Shown here: positions 16,627-24,619 of the stretch, one piece after another
How positions within the stretch are numbered: position 1 is the stretch's first letter
Layout of the letters: each line of letters begins with the position of its first letter
Assembly (NCBI GenBank): GCA_020639075.1
Contig: JACKHI010000001.1
Location: forward strand, 4,712,001-4,776,000
Length of the DNA: 64,000 bases
From: Phycisphaerales bacterium
GTDB taxonomy: Bacteria > Planctomycetota > Phycisphaerae > UBA1845 > UTPLA1
Direction: 5' to 3'
Translations under genes and position numbers: made by a program
Notes under the pieces: model-generated
The model's input: only the letters and a program-made list of their open reading frames with translations
The model's database searches: none
What the model was told of the DNA's origin: nothing

Positions 16627-17397
16627 ATGCACGCCCGAATCCTCGTTCTCGCGTTCGCCATATCGCTTTCGTCAATGTTGAGTTCGTCCGCTGCCGCGGA
16701 GCCGACGCTCATTGACGTCAAAAAGCAGATCAGCAGGAAGCTGGGAAACATACAGACGCTTCAATTCAAAGTGAAGATTGTCAAAGGTCGGGAGTTCGAA
16801 GTCGTCGGGCATCAATACACAGGGCGGTATGAAACGAATGGCGTCGTCAAGCTCGAGCGACGGAAGAAGGGGATGGTAAGTCGCTACGAACAGAAGACTC
16901 GAATGGAAGATCTCGAAAAGGGTACGCCCATACCGCTCGAGAACGAGTTCGAGACCGTCACGATTACGGATGAGGAGCTCACATATCACGCAAGGCGGGA
17001 TAAAGTCATCTTCGAGGAGGGGGAATTCTGGGGTGATTGGCAACACCTGAAACGGGAGCGTGCGGTCGACGTCAATTTGCTGGACCCGAAGAGCCGGTAT
17101 CCGAAGGAAATGTACGAGGCAGAACTCCGGCCGGACGAAGTGGTGGATGGAAAGAAGGTGTGGGTCATTGAGTTCAAACCGAAAGCGTCCCCATCCGACG
17201 ACGACCCGGTTCAGATACGAGTCTGGTTCGATCAGGAGACGGGGCTCGAACTCAAGAACCTGGAAACATACAAGAATGAGAAGACAAAAGAGACGCGTAC
17301 GTTTTCCGAATTCGTGATCAACGCCAAGATTGACCCGAAGGAGTTCAAATTCGAACTGCCCGAAGGCGGAAATCTCGTCGACCTGACTGGTCTCTAA
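16627..17397 (+). CDS. LolA/LolB-like (outer-membrane lipoprotein-sorting type) exported protein
   Basis: A 256-residue protein with a signal peptide (HARILVLAFAISLSSMLSS, cleavage after AAA-EP). The mature part has the half-barrel pattern of the LolA/DUF1571-like superfamily: a first helix followed by alternating strands such as LQFKVKIVKG, GVVKLERRKK, VWVIEFKPK and IRVWFDQETGLELKNL, closing with FSEFVINAKIDPKEFKFELPEG. Members bind lipids or lipoproteins in the periplasm. No Cys follows the signal, so it is probably soluble. A GGAGAGAAG ribosome binding site is near. Target unknown. Confidence 0.72.
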   Translation: MHARILVLAFAISLSSMLSSSAAAEPTLIDVKKQISRKLGNIQTLQFKVKIVKGREFEVVGHQYTGRYETNGVVKLERRKKGMVSRYEQKTRMEDLEKGTPIPLENEFETVTITDEELTYHARRDKVIFEEGEFWGDWQHLKRERAVDVNLLDPKSRYPKEMYEAELRPDEVVDGKKVWVIEFKPKASPSDDDPVQIRVWFDQETGLELKNLETYKNEKTKETRTFSEFVINAKIDPKEFKFELPEGGNLVDLTGL

Positions 17398-17608
17398 GTC
17401 GTGGCGGAGATTCCCGCGCAGCGACTTGCCGTTTCGCGTGACGGCATACCGACTTCGCATGCTTGCGACTCCTTTCCGCCTTGCAAAACGGGCGTTTACA
17501 ACGTGCGATCGCCACGTACCGGCGGCCCCTATACGATTGATTCCCCCTTTCCTACAATGCTCCGCATACTGAATCAGGGGGCTGAAACGCCAATAGAGGA
17601 TTGCACTG

Positions 17609-18931
17609 ATGACACGCAACGACGACTCGCCCATCGCTCGACAGGACCCGGAGATCTGGAAGGCTTTTGTCGCTGAAGAGGAGCGCCAGCGCAACACGCT
17701 CGAGCTGATCGCCAGCGAGAACCACGTCAGCCCGGCCGTCCTTCAGGCCGCCGGCTCGATCTTCACCAACAAGTATGCCGAAGGCTATCCGGGTCGCCGC
17801 TACTACGGCGGCTGCGAAAACATGGACATCGTCGAGTCGATCGCCATCGATCGCGCCAAGCAGCTGTTCGGCTGCGATCATGCCAACGTGCAGCCTTCCA
17901 GCGGCAGCCAGGCGAACCAGGCTGTTCTGCTCGCGGCGATGCTGCCGGGATCGCGCTTCGCTGAGGCGGAGCAGCGGGAGAAGAATCCGGATCAGCCGGT
18001 TCGCACACCGGGCGATATGATTCTCTCGCTGCATCTCGATCATGGCGGCCATCTCTCCCACGGCAAGAACGTCAACATCAGCGGCAAGTGGTTCCGCGTG
18101 ACGCACTACGGCGTCGAGCGCGAAACGGGCCGCATCAACATGGATGAAGTCGCGCGGCTTGCGCGGGACTGCAAGCCGAAGATGATCATTACCGGCGCGT
18201 CGGCATACAGCCGCACGTGGGAGTGGGACAAGTTCGCCGAGATCGCGCAGGAAGTCGGCGCGCTGCTCATGGCCGACATTGCGCACATCGCCGGTCTCGT
18301 CGCCACGGGCCTGCATCCCAGCCCGGTGCCCGTTTGCGACTTCGTCACGACGACGACGCACAAGACGCTGCGGGGACCGCGAGGCGGTTTGACGATGTGC
18401 AAGGCCGACTGGCAGAAGAAGATCGACTCGGCCGTCTTCCCGGGCATGCAGGGCGGGCCTTTGATGCACATTGTGGCGGCCAAGGCCGTCGCCTTCGGCG
18501 AGGCGCTGAAGCCGGAGTTCAAGAAGTACCAGCAGCGCGTGATTGAGAATGCCAAGACGCTGGCAGAGTCGCTCGTGAGCCGCAAGCTGAACATCGTTTC
18601 CGGTGGGACGGACAACCATCTGATGCTGGTCGACCTGCGAGACGGCTTCCCGACTGTCAGTGGTGCGATGGCCGAAGACTGGCTCGGCAAGGCGGGCATC
18701 GTCGTCAACAAGAACATGATCCCGTTTGACGAACGCAAGCCGATGGAAACCAGCGGACTGCGCCTCGGCACGCCTGCGCTGACGACGCGGGGAATGGGAA
18801 TCGACGAGATGCGGAAGGTCGCGGACCTGATCGTGCGCGTGCTCGGCAGCGAAGGCGATGCGAAAGTCGCCGAGAGCGTGAAGGCGGAAGTGCACGGCAT
18901 GTGCGAGCAGTTCAAGCTGCCGCATGCGTGA
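17609..18931 (+). CDS. glyA: Serine hydroxymethyltransferase
   Basis: A 440-residue SHMT, which interconverts serine and glycine with tetrahydrofolate and supplies one-carbon units. The N-terminal LELIASENHVSP, the TNKYAEGYPGRRYYGG motif, DHGGHLSHG and the PLP-binding Lys252 in TTTTHKTLRGPRGG are all present. Compared with E. coli GlyA there is an insertion of about 19 residues (near 113-133, SRFAEAEQREKNPDQPVRT) right before the PGD turn that precedes the DHGGHLSHG motif. Start ATG 17609 has an AGAGGA site. It appears monocistronic; the next 630 bp hold no gene. Confidence 0.97.
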   Translation: MTRNDDSPIARQDPEIWKAFVAEEERQRNTLELIASENHVSPAVLQAAGSIFTNKYAEGYPGRRYYGGCENMDIVESIAIDRAKQLFGCDHANVQPSSGSQANQAVLLAAMLPGSRFAEAEQREKNPDQPVRTPGDMILSLHLDHGGHLSHGKNVNISGKWFRVTHYGVERETGRINMDEVARLARDCKPKMIITGASAYSRTWEWDKFAEIAQEVGALLMADIAHIAGLVATGLHPSPVPVCDFVTTTTHKTLRGPRGGLTMCKADWQKKIDSAVFPGMQGGPLMHIVAAKAVAFGEALKPEFKKYQQRVIENAKTLAESLVSRKLNIVSGGTDNHLMLVDLRDGFPTVSGAMAEDWLGKAGIVVNKNMIPFDERKPMETSGLRLGTPALTTRGMGIDEMRKVADLIVRVLGSEGDAKVAESVKAEVHGMCEQFKLPHA

Positions 18932-18966
18932 GTTTTCAGTCGTCGGTTGTCAGTTGTCAGTGCCGT

Positions 18967-19048
18967 GGGTCGGGTCGTTGACCCGAAGCGAATGGTCTGC
19001 GGGCGCGTAGGTCGGGGCATCAACCCGACGCGAATTTCTGCGGCGCGT
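18967..19048. repeat. Two tandem copies of a ~41 bp hairpin element
   Basis: Copy 1 (18967-19008) contains TCGGGTC-GTT-GACCCGA; copy 2 (19009-19048) contains GTCGGG-GCATCAA-CCCGAC. The tails GCGAAT...CTGCGG.GCGCGT match between copies. The arms differ but stay paired, as in REP-like elements. Confidence 0.6.
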
Positions 19049-19263
19049 CGGCGGTTGGTGGCATTCTGAAGCTCGACGTTTTCGTGCAACATCGTTTGCA
19101 CGGGATAATTCCTTTCATCGCAACGCGTTAACCTGTTTTGCATTGATTTGTGCCCCCCGCAAAATGGTGCAAATTGTGCAAAATTCTGGAATGGGATCGC
19201 GGACTCGGGGGATCCTGGGTTCGAGCGTCTGACATGCGGCGGGGCCGGCGTTTTTTTCAGCGT

Positions 19264-19298
19264 GCAAACGGGCGCAAAGTGTCGCAAACTCTCGCAAA
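19264..19298 (+). repeat. Four GCAAA motifs in exact 10 bp phase
   Basis: GCAAA begins at 19264, 19274, 19284 and 19294; the five bases between are variable. One helical turn between copies would place them on one face of DNA. A looser set (19159, 19169, 19178) lies about 90 bp to the left. Confidence 0.6.
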
Positions 19299-19564
19299 TT
19301 CTCCCGAGTTTGAGGGCGGGGGCGATGGGGCGGGTTGATTCGTGTGTCTGCAACATGGCAATAGGGAGGCTTGGTCGGCGCTACGCGAATAATGAGGGAT
19401 CAAGGATTCCAGGGATCGAGGGATCCAGGGATCTGGTGAACGAGCTCGCGCGGTTGGCGTTGCCCGTTGCGAGCCAACGGGTCGTTGGTGATATGATCGA
19501 CACGTGTGGTCGGCAAGCGGGAACGCACATTGTCGTGTCAGCTTGATTAACAGGGGTCGGTTTA

Positions 19565-20101
19565 ATGCCATTCTACACGTTCTGCGGACGCGAGGATCTT
19601 CCGACAGAGCCGAAGGGGCTGATGGACTGGGCCCACGCGTTGAGCAACTTCGCGGTAATGGGTTGTACGCTCGTCATCTGCATTCTGACGCCTGCACCGG
19701 CGTCGCCCGGCGATGCCGTTTTTCGAACATTCGTTCTCGTCTTCATCGTGCTCGTGTCGGTGTATGTGCTCGTCGGCAAGTGGCGGCTCCTGCGCCAGGT
19801 TCGCGCGGAGAGACCGGCCATCCGCGGTTACAGCGAACTTCGTTGGAAGTTGAAGATCAGCTACTCCGACGCTGACAAGATGCTGGCATTCGTAGGCGTG
19901 ATGGTCATGCTGCCGATTCCCTTTTTCGATCTTAGTCGGGCGGAGGTGATGACCGTCTTTCTGATCGGCCTTGTGTTTGTCATCCTCGCCGGCATTTCCT
20001 GGCATGTGACGAAAGCATGCCCGGCTTACATTCCGCCGGCAGCGCGGCGCGGGTTTCCGGTGGCGCCTGTTCCTGACGACGAAAGCGATGAGCGGGAGTA
20101 G
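19565..20101 (+). CDS. Four-helix integral membrane protein, unknown function
   Basis: A 178-residue protein with four predicted transmembrane helices: about residues 28-45, 53-73, 104-122 and 126-148. A positively charged loop (KWRLLRQVRAERPAIRG, residues 73-89) lies between helices 2 and 3, placing it in the cytosol. The C-terminus is hydrophilic and ends acidic (DDESDERE). No recognisable domain. Start codon ATG 19565 with a GGGG-rich site just before it. It has no co-directional neighbour within 4 kb, so probably a single-gene unit. Confidence 0.7.
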   Translation: MPFYTFCGREDLPTEPKGLMDWAHALSNFAVMGCTLVICILTPAPASPGDAVFRTFVLVFIVLVSVYVLVGKWRLLRQVRAERPAIRGYSELRWKLKISYSDADKMLAFVGVMVMLPIPFFDLSRAEVMTVFLIGLVFVILAGISWHVTKACPAYIPPAARRGFPVAPVPDDESDERE

Positions 20102-20396
20102 GGGGCGAGGGATCCAGAGGATCTGGTGATTTCGTGATTGAGTGTTCGGGTTGGCGCGGGCGAGTGGGGCGACGACTGCGGATGCGGGCGATCCGGGGTG
20201 CGTTGGGTGGCGCGGGGGGCTATCGTTGGCGTGATACGTGCGGTGATTCGTCGGTGCTCGCGTGGACGCGTGTGCTTCTCACACACCGGGTGACAGGAGG
20301 TGTCAGCGGTGGCTGGAAAAATGCCATGCGTTTGTCGGGACCGTGCACCGTTGGTTGTCGCTGTGCATTCGCAGGTGTCAAGGGGGCGGCTGCCGT

Positions 20397-20487
20397 GATT
20401 GGGTGAATCGGCGATCGAGCAAAGGACTCGACGGTCGTGCGTGTTCGTATCATCGCGCCCCCATCCCTGAAGGGATGGGCCACCCGG
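20397..20487. repeat. 91 bp dispersed repeat, copy 1 (REP-like)
   Basis: About 93% identical to 24321-24411 (six mismatches in 91 bases by eye). The right end is a perfect hairpin CCCATCCC-TGAA-GGGATGGG at 20460-20479. Flanks differ between copies, so the unit has defined ends. Confidence 0.75.
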
Positions 20488-20546
20488 CCGAGGCTGTCCT
20501 GGAATTGTGTTGCCTTTCAGGGCTAAACCCGAGGAAGAAACTCCAA

Positions 20547-20593
20547 CCACGGGTTGCGCTCCGACCGCTACGCGGTCTCCGCTCCACCCGTGG
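20547..20593. repeat. Nested palindrome (REP-like)
   Basis: Outer stem CCACGGGT (20547-20554) / ACCCGTGG (20586-20593) encloses an inner stem GACCGC (20563-20568) / GCGGTC (20572-20577). This double-hairpin form is typical of extragenic palindromes mobilised by REP-associated (RAYT) transposases, though none is encoded here. Confidence 0.6.
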
Positions 20594-20720
20594 CTAAGAT
20601 CTGTCGCTCCTTCGGAGCTGTCTTGGCCTTGGAAACACTGGCGTTTTCATCGGTTCTGCAAATCTGAAATCCTCTCTGAAATTCCCGGACAGCGTCGGGC
20701 AAGCCGCCTGTGGCACCGGG

Positions 20721-23264
20721 CTAGTTCACTAGCGCCTCCATGAAGGGCTGGACGTCGCGACCGTCCAACAGCCCGTCGTCGTTGAAATCGGCATTGAGGA
20801 TTTCGCAATCCGGGTACTGTGCGTCGAACGCGGCGGGATCCAGCAACGCGTCAACGAATGCCAATACGTCTTGCTCGGAAGAAGCGCAGTCACAATTGAC
20901 GTCGGCAATGTCGGCACCGGCGACAATGCTCACAACTGCTTCGCTGTTCGACAACGAAACGTGTACGGACCTTCCGCTGAGGTTGCACGGAACGTCCAGG
21001 TGATCAAACGCACCGATCAGTTCGTTGGGAACGAGATTGCGCAGCAGGACACTGAACTGATCGCCGATCTGGGGATCAAAGCCCTCGACGAAGCGGATTC
21101 GCAGCGTCCCGGCGGGGGTGAAGTCGTAGACCCAAATCAAATCATGGTCATCGCCCGCGTCATAGCCGCCAATATCAATCTGAATCACGCTATCGGGGCC
21201 GCATTGAAGGCCGCCTTGCGTTCGAAAGAAACCGGTGGCGTCGATCGCATCGCCGGGTGAAATGACAGCGCCGAAATTCTGCACGAGGCCGCTGACGACG
21301 GCGCCGTGGCCGAGCATCTCGCCGCCGTGGAGCTCCACAAGACTCGCGGCAAGGTCGCCGGTCAGCGTGGTCGTGCCGGCGGTCTGAACGTATGCCCCAG
21401 TGCGCGTGAGGCCCGCGCCCAATGCGACGTTGACCGTTCCCGCATTCGTGAAGTTGCCGTTCACGATGTTGAGTGACGTCTCCACCTCGATGGTTCCGTT
21501 ATTGAGGAAGCCCTGTCCGCTATCGGGAGGATCGATCACCATCGGAAGGCTCTGATTCGCGAGAACCGCGCCGTCGTTTGTGATGTGCAGGACGTTCGCC
21601 CCCAGGATGCCCGAACCGCGAATGGTATGCCCAGTGTCATTCACCAGAATTGGAAGGGTCGGCGCCACAACAGCGGTAACGTAGTTTGCGAAGTTCGCGT
21701 TGTTATTGAGTTCGATGGCGCCGGTTCCGGTGACAGTCACGCCGGATGGGGAAGCGATGAAATTCGTCTTGATTGCGCCTGAACCGACGCCGTTCAGCTG
21801 AATCAAGCCGTCGTTGGTGATCGCGCCTTCGTAGGTGATGCTCTCGGCATTGTCGTGCCGAAGCAGGCCGGTCAGGTGGACACCCTTGAGCGTGGATCCG
21901 TTGCCGCTGAAGGCGGCGGTGGGATCGGCCTCGAGTGGACCACCGTTGATGGTGGAGCTGTTGATATTCACGGTGGCCGTGTCGAGCGCCTTGATGACGC
22001 CGCCCGTGTTGTCGAGATCGGTGCCGTTGATATTCAGGACGCCGGCGCCGCTGGCTTGAATGACGCCGGTATTTACATTGGTTCCCGCCGCGCAGTCGAG
22101 ATTGATGGGCACGGCGTTGTTGGCGTCGATCAAACCCTGGTTGGTGAGGTTGATCAGGTTGGTTCCAAGACTCATCGAACCGCGAATCGTGTGGGTTGCG
22201 CTGTTCACGAGCATCGGCGGGGTCGGCAGAACATCAGCAATGAAGTAGTTCGCGAAGTTCGGGTGGTTGTTGGCTTCAATCGCACCCGGGCCCGTCAGCG
22301 TGACGCCGGTTGGGGAAACGATGAAATTCGTCTTATCGGCGCCGGAGCCCGTGCCGTTCAACTGAATCGTACCGTTGTTGACGATCGTGCCCTGATAGAT
22401 GAAGTCCTCGGCGTTGTCATGCCGCAGCAGGCCGTTGAGCGTGACGTCCTGAAGCGTTGAAGCCGTTCCGCTGATGGCCGCGCCCGCGTCGGTCTCCAAC
22501 AGTCCGCCGACGATGGTCGACGAATTGATGTTGACGGTCGCCGTGTCCAGCGCCGCGATCACGCCATCGCTGTTGTCGATAACGGAACCATTGATGTTCA
22601 GCGCGCCGACGCCGACCGCCTGAAGCGTGCCGGCGTTGACATTCGCGCCGACAGCTAGGTCGAGGTTCATGGCAAAGCCGTCGCTGGCTTCAATCACACC
22701 ATTGTTCGTCAGCGTGAGCGTGTCGCCGCTGAAGGTTCCGCCGCCGCGGATGGTGTGCAGTTCGCCGTGGGTGAGGTGCGGCGGCGTACCGCCGGTAATG
22801 CCGAGCAGGCGGTTGTTGCCTCTGTTGCCGATCTCAATTGCGCCGCTGCCTTCCAGAGACATCGATGACGTCAGGAGTATACCGTTGTTCGTAGAACCGA
22901 ACGTGGCGTTCCACGCAATAAGTCCATCATTCACAATGGGGCCGACCGCGATGCTCAACGTTTGACCGGCGTTGATGAACAGCGTATCGCCGGCGCTGAT
23001 CGTGAGCAGATCGATCGTGGGTGATAGATTCACTGCGACGACGGCATCGGTTCCGGTGCTGTCGTCGATCCTGACGTGATAGGTGTTTCCGCCGGCGCCA
23101 TTGTTGGGCACGACGGCGGGCAACCAGTTGCCGGCGCCGTTCCAATTACCGGATCCGACATTCCAGACTGCGTCCACCTGGGCGGCGGACGAAGTCGTGG
23201 CAAACACGGGTATTCCGGACAGTACACACGCAACGATTCCGAAGACGCACCGACGCGAATTCAT
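20721..23264 (-). CDS. Large secreted beta-solenoid-like protein with C-terminal dockerin-like repeats
   Basis: An 847-residue protein with a signal peptide (residues 1-28) and a start like autotransporter passengers (VDAVWNVGSGNWNGAGNW). The middle holds long imperfect repeats: LNINGSVIDNSDGVIAALDT / LNINGTDLDNTGGVIKALDT and a repeated LLRHDNAE...TNFI block about 200 residues apart, predicting a beta-helix. There is no outer-membrane barrel. The C-terminus (about 790-847) has two EF-hand-like units, DVNCDCASSEQDVLAFVDALL and ADFNDDGLLDGRDVQPFMEAL, as in type I dockerins. Ribosome binding site GAAGGAG. Probably a surface or matrix protein. Confidence 0.8.
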   Translation of the reverse strand: MNSRRCVFGIVACVLSGIPVFATTSSAAQVDAVWNVGSGNWNGAGNWLPAVVPNNGAGGNTYHVRIDDSTGTDAVVAVNLSPTIDLLTISAGDTLFINAGQTLSIAVGPIVNDGLIAWNATFGSTNNGILLTSSMSLEGSGAIEIGNRGNNRLLGITGGTPPHLTHGELHTIRGGGTFSGDTLTLTNNGVIEASDGFAMNLDLAVGANVNAGTLQAVGVGALNINGSVIDNSDGVIAALDTATVNINSSTIVGGLLETDAGAAISGTASTLQDVTLNGLLRHDNAEDFIYQGTIVNNGTIQLNGTGSGADKTNFIVSPTGVTLTGPGAIEANNHPNFANYFIADVLPTPPMLVNSATHTIRGSMSLGTNLINLTNQGLIDANNAVPINLDCAAGTNVNTGVIQASGAGVLNINGTDLDNTGGVIKALDTATVNINSSTINGGPLEADPTAAFSGNGSTLKGVHLTGLLRHDNAESITYEGAITNDGLIQLNGVGSGAIKTNFIASPSGVTVTGTGAIELNNNANFANYVTAVVAPTLPILVNDTGHTIRGSGILGANVLHITNDGAVLANQSLPMVIDPPDSGQGFLNNGTIEVETSLNIVNGNFTNAGTVNVALGAGLTRTGAYVQTAGTTTLTGDLAASLVELHGGEMLGHGAVVSGLVQNFGAVISPGDAIDATGFFRTQGGLQCGPDSVIQIDIGGYDAGDDHDLIWVYDFTPAGTLRIRFVEGFDPQIGDQFSVLLRNLVPNELIGAFDHLDVPCNLSGRSVHVSLSNSEAVVSIVAGADIADVNCDCASSEQDVLAFVDALLDPAAFDAQYPDCEILNADFNDDGLLDGRDVQPFMEALVN

Positions 23265-24010
23265 TCGTAGGCTCCTTCAACTAGATCAGGCAGTTGGTAA
23301 CAGTGGGATTCGAACGGTTCCCCCGATGAGGCGATATTAGCGAAACGCAAAATCCGGGACAAGCATTTCTGCCATTGTTGTCAGTCGTGCCAGGTCGGAA
23401 TGACAGAGTGTTGGCGAACCGATGTGCGACGCATATTCAACTCTACGGCCGGCGATGATCTTTTCATATATCTATGAATGTCTCATTTGTAATGCCTATC
23501 GTACCAGAGCGTGCCCCCTGCGCCAGTTCTCCCAATGCGCGATTGGTGGGAGCGACGGTTAGTAATACGATGGCGGTCCGCACGAACACGACCGAACTCA
23601 GAGGCTTTCAGCTGGGAAGCGCCTTCCGGTTCGATGCCGTGATATTGACAGTCATCAGTCGTCGGAACGGAAACCACCTATCCACGCGATACAGGCGTGC
23701 CGGTCCGCTCACGGGCGACACAGGCCTGTTCAGTGGCCACATTTCGGCCCGTCAAAGCCAAATCCTACCTCAGTACTTCCAATTGTCTCCGTAAGGAGTG
23801 GAATCTCCGCCGCGGCCGGTGGCCATTTCGCGGCGGAAACTCAGGCTTCTCCCGTCAAAGTACCCGGATCGGGGTCGGACCTGCCACACAATGCCGCGAA
23901 CATTGCTTTTTTTTGGAAGGGAAGAATGTTGCCATGGGAATGCGAGGCGGCTGGCCCGAAGTGGGGCGGTGCTTTCGCTGCCGTACTATTTGAGAGCAGA
24001 GACATCCCGC
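23265..24010. other. Gene-free region
   Basis: The first bases carry the 5' leader of the leftward secreted-protein gene. I find no convincing ORF, repeat or RNA gene in the rest; a GGGATTCGAACGG string near 23306-23319 resembles a tRNA T-arm on the minus strand but has no matching stem. Confidence 0.5.
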
Positions 24011-24226
24011 CTATGAGGTTTGCCGGGCTTCGGCGGTGAATACACTCCGAATCGAAGCCCCCAGGCTGAGACAGCATATTGCAAAATAAGCGCCAAAGAA
24101 CCAAAGCCAGCTCCCCAGAGTGCCGTCGAGGCGCCATCGGCTCCAGACGACGGCGATGCCGGAGGCGATACACCAGAGGGTTATGCAGATTATTTTGAGT
24201 GACCGCTGGTTCACTTGGATGCTCAT
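24011..24226 (-). CDS. Possible small two-helix membrane protein
   Basis: A 71-codon frame starting at ATG 24226 (MSIQVNQRSLKIICITLW). It has two likely transmembrane segments, about residues 9-27 (LKIICITLWCIASGIAVVW) and 38-56 (WLWFFGAYFAICCLSLGAS), and a positive-inside loop (SRWRLDG). The composition (Ile, Trp, Phe) is unlike a random GC-rich shadow frame. No good ribosome binding site precedes it, so it may be a remnant. No homologue is recognised. Confidence 0.35.
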   Translation of the reverse strand: MSIQVNQRSLKIICITLWCIASGIAVVWSRWRLDGTLGSWLWFFGAYFAICCLSLGASIRSVFTAEARQTS

Positions 24227-24320
24227 GACCAGGTGGGCCAATGATCCGCGGTGCGGACCCTGCAATCAAGTCGCCGTCCGCCTGCCCAGCAGCGGGGGAT
24301 CGTTAAGGAGCACCCGCCGA

Positions 24321-24411
24321 GATTGGGTGAATCGGCGATCGAGCACAGGTCTCGACTGTGGTGCGTGTTCGTATCGTCGCGACCCCATCCCTGAAGGGAT
24401 GGGCCACCCGG
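24321..24411. repeat. 91 bp dispersed repeat, copy 2 (REP-like)
   Basis: Direct copy of 20397-20487 in the same orientation. The terminal hairpin CCCATCCC-TGAA-GGGATGGG is at 24384-24403. Confidence 0.75.
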
Positions 24412-24551
24412 CACTTGGCGGTTTCTCGTTTCTGCACTGCTCACAGAGCAGTGGCACACACTTCGAGGATTGGAATGCCGTACGGTTGGCATGGTGGCTG
24501 TGCGGGTGGTGGGGCGCGGAGAGACCGGCGCGAGTTTCCGGTGTTGCGAAA

Positions 24552-24581
24552 TTGACTCGCCGCATTTTCGGTTCATATACT
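24552..24581 (+). promoter_or_regulatory. sigma70-type promoter of the beta-helix protein gene
   Basis: TTGACT at 24552-24557, 18 bp spacer, TATACT at 24576-24581, 39 bp before the start codon. The -35 TTGACT and AGTCAA at 24590-24595 form an inverted pair across the presumed start site, a possible operator. Confidence 0.6.
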
Positions 24582-24619
24582 CGATGTTGAGTCAATCAAC
24601 GTAGAGAAAGGAGAACATC

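Larger units (their letters stand above)
18932..19564. other. Gene-free region with hairpins and phased GCAAA motifs
   Basis: No convincing gene. It has a short TGTCAGTTGTCAGTG tract near 18944-18961 matching the reverse complement of one before sufT, a duplicated hairpin at 18967-19048, a GTGCAA-N6-TTGCAC inverted repeat (19084-19101), GCAAA motifs at 19159, 19169 and 19178, and four more at exact 10 bp steps (19264, 19274, 19284, 19294). A CCCGTTG/CAACGGG stem lies at 19463-19481 near the next gene's 5' end. Confidence 0.55.
20102..20720. other. Gene-free region with dispersed and nested palindromic repeats
   Basis: No gene seen. It contains the first copy of a 91 bp dispersed repeat (20397-20487) and, 60 bp later, a nested hairpin at 20547-20593. 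The rest is without recognisable signal. Confidence 0.55.
24227..24619. other. Intergenic region with second dispersed repeat copy
   Basis: Holds the 91 bp repeat (24321-24411) and the promoter of the next gene. No gene is visible. Confidence 0.5.

Noticed and set aside
17552..18925. 457-codon minus-strand frame opposite glyA
   Set aside because: Exact mirror of a clear SHMT gene; no family resemblance.
19148..19546. 132-codon plus-strand ORF
   Set aside because: Runs through the GCAAA repeats, has no ribosome binding site and is not protein-like.
23295..23335. tRNA-like GTTCGAATCCCA string on the minus strand
   Set aside because: The T-loop-like bases have no matching stem, and no acceptor, D or anticodon arm can be built.
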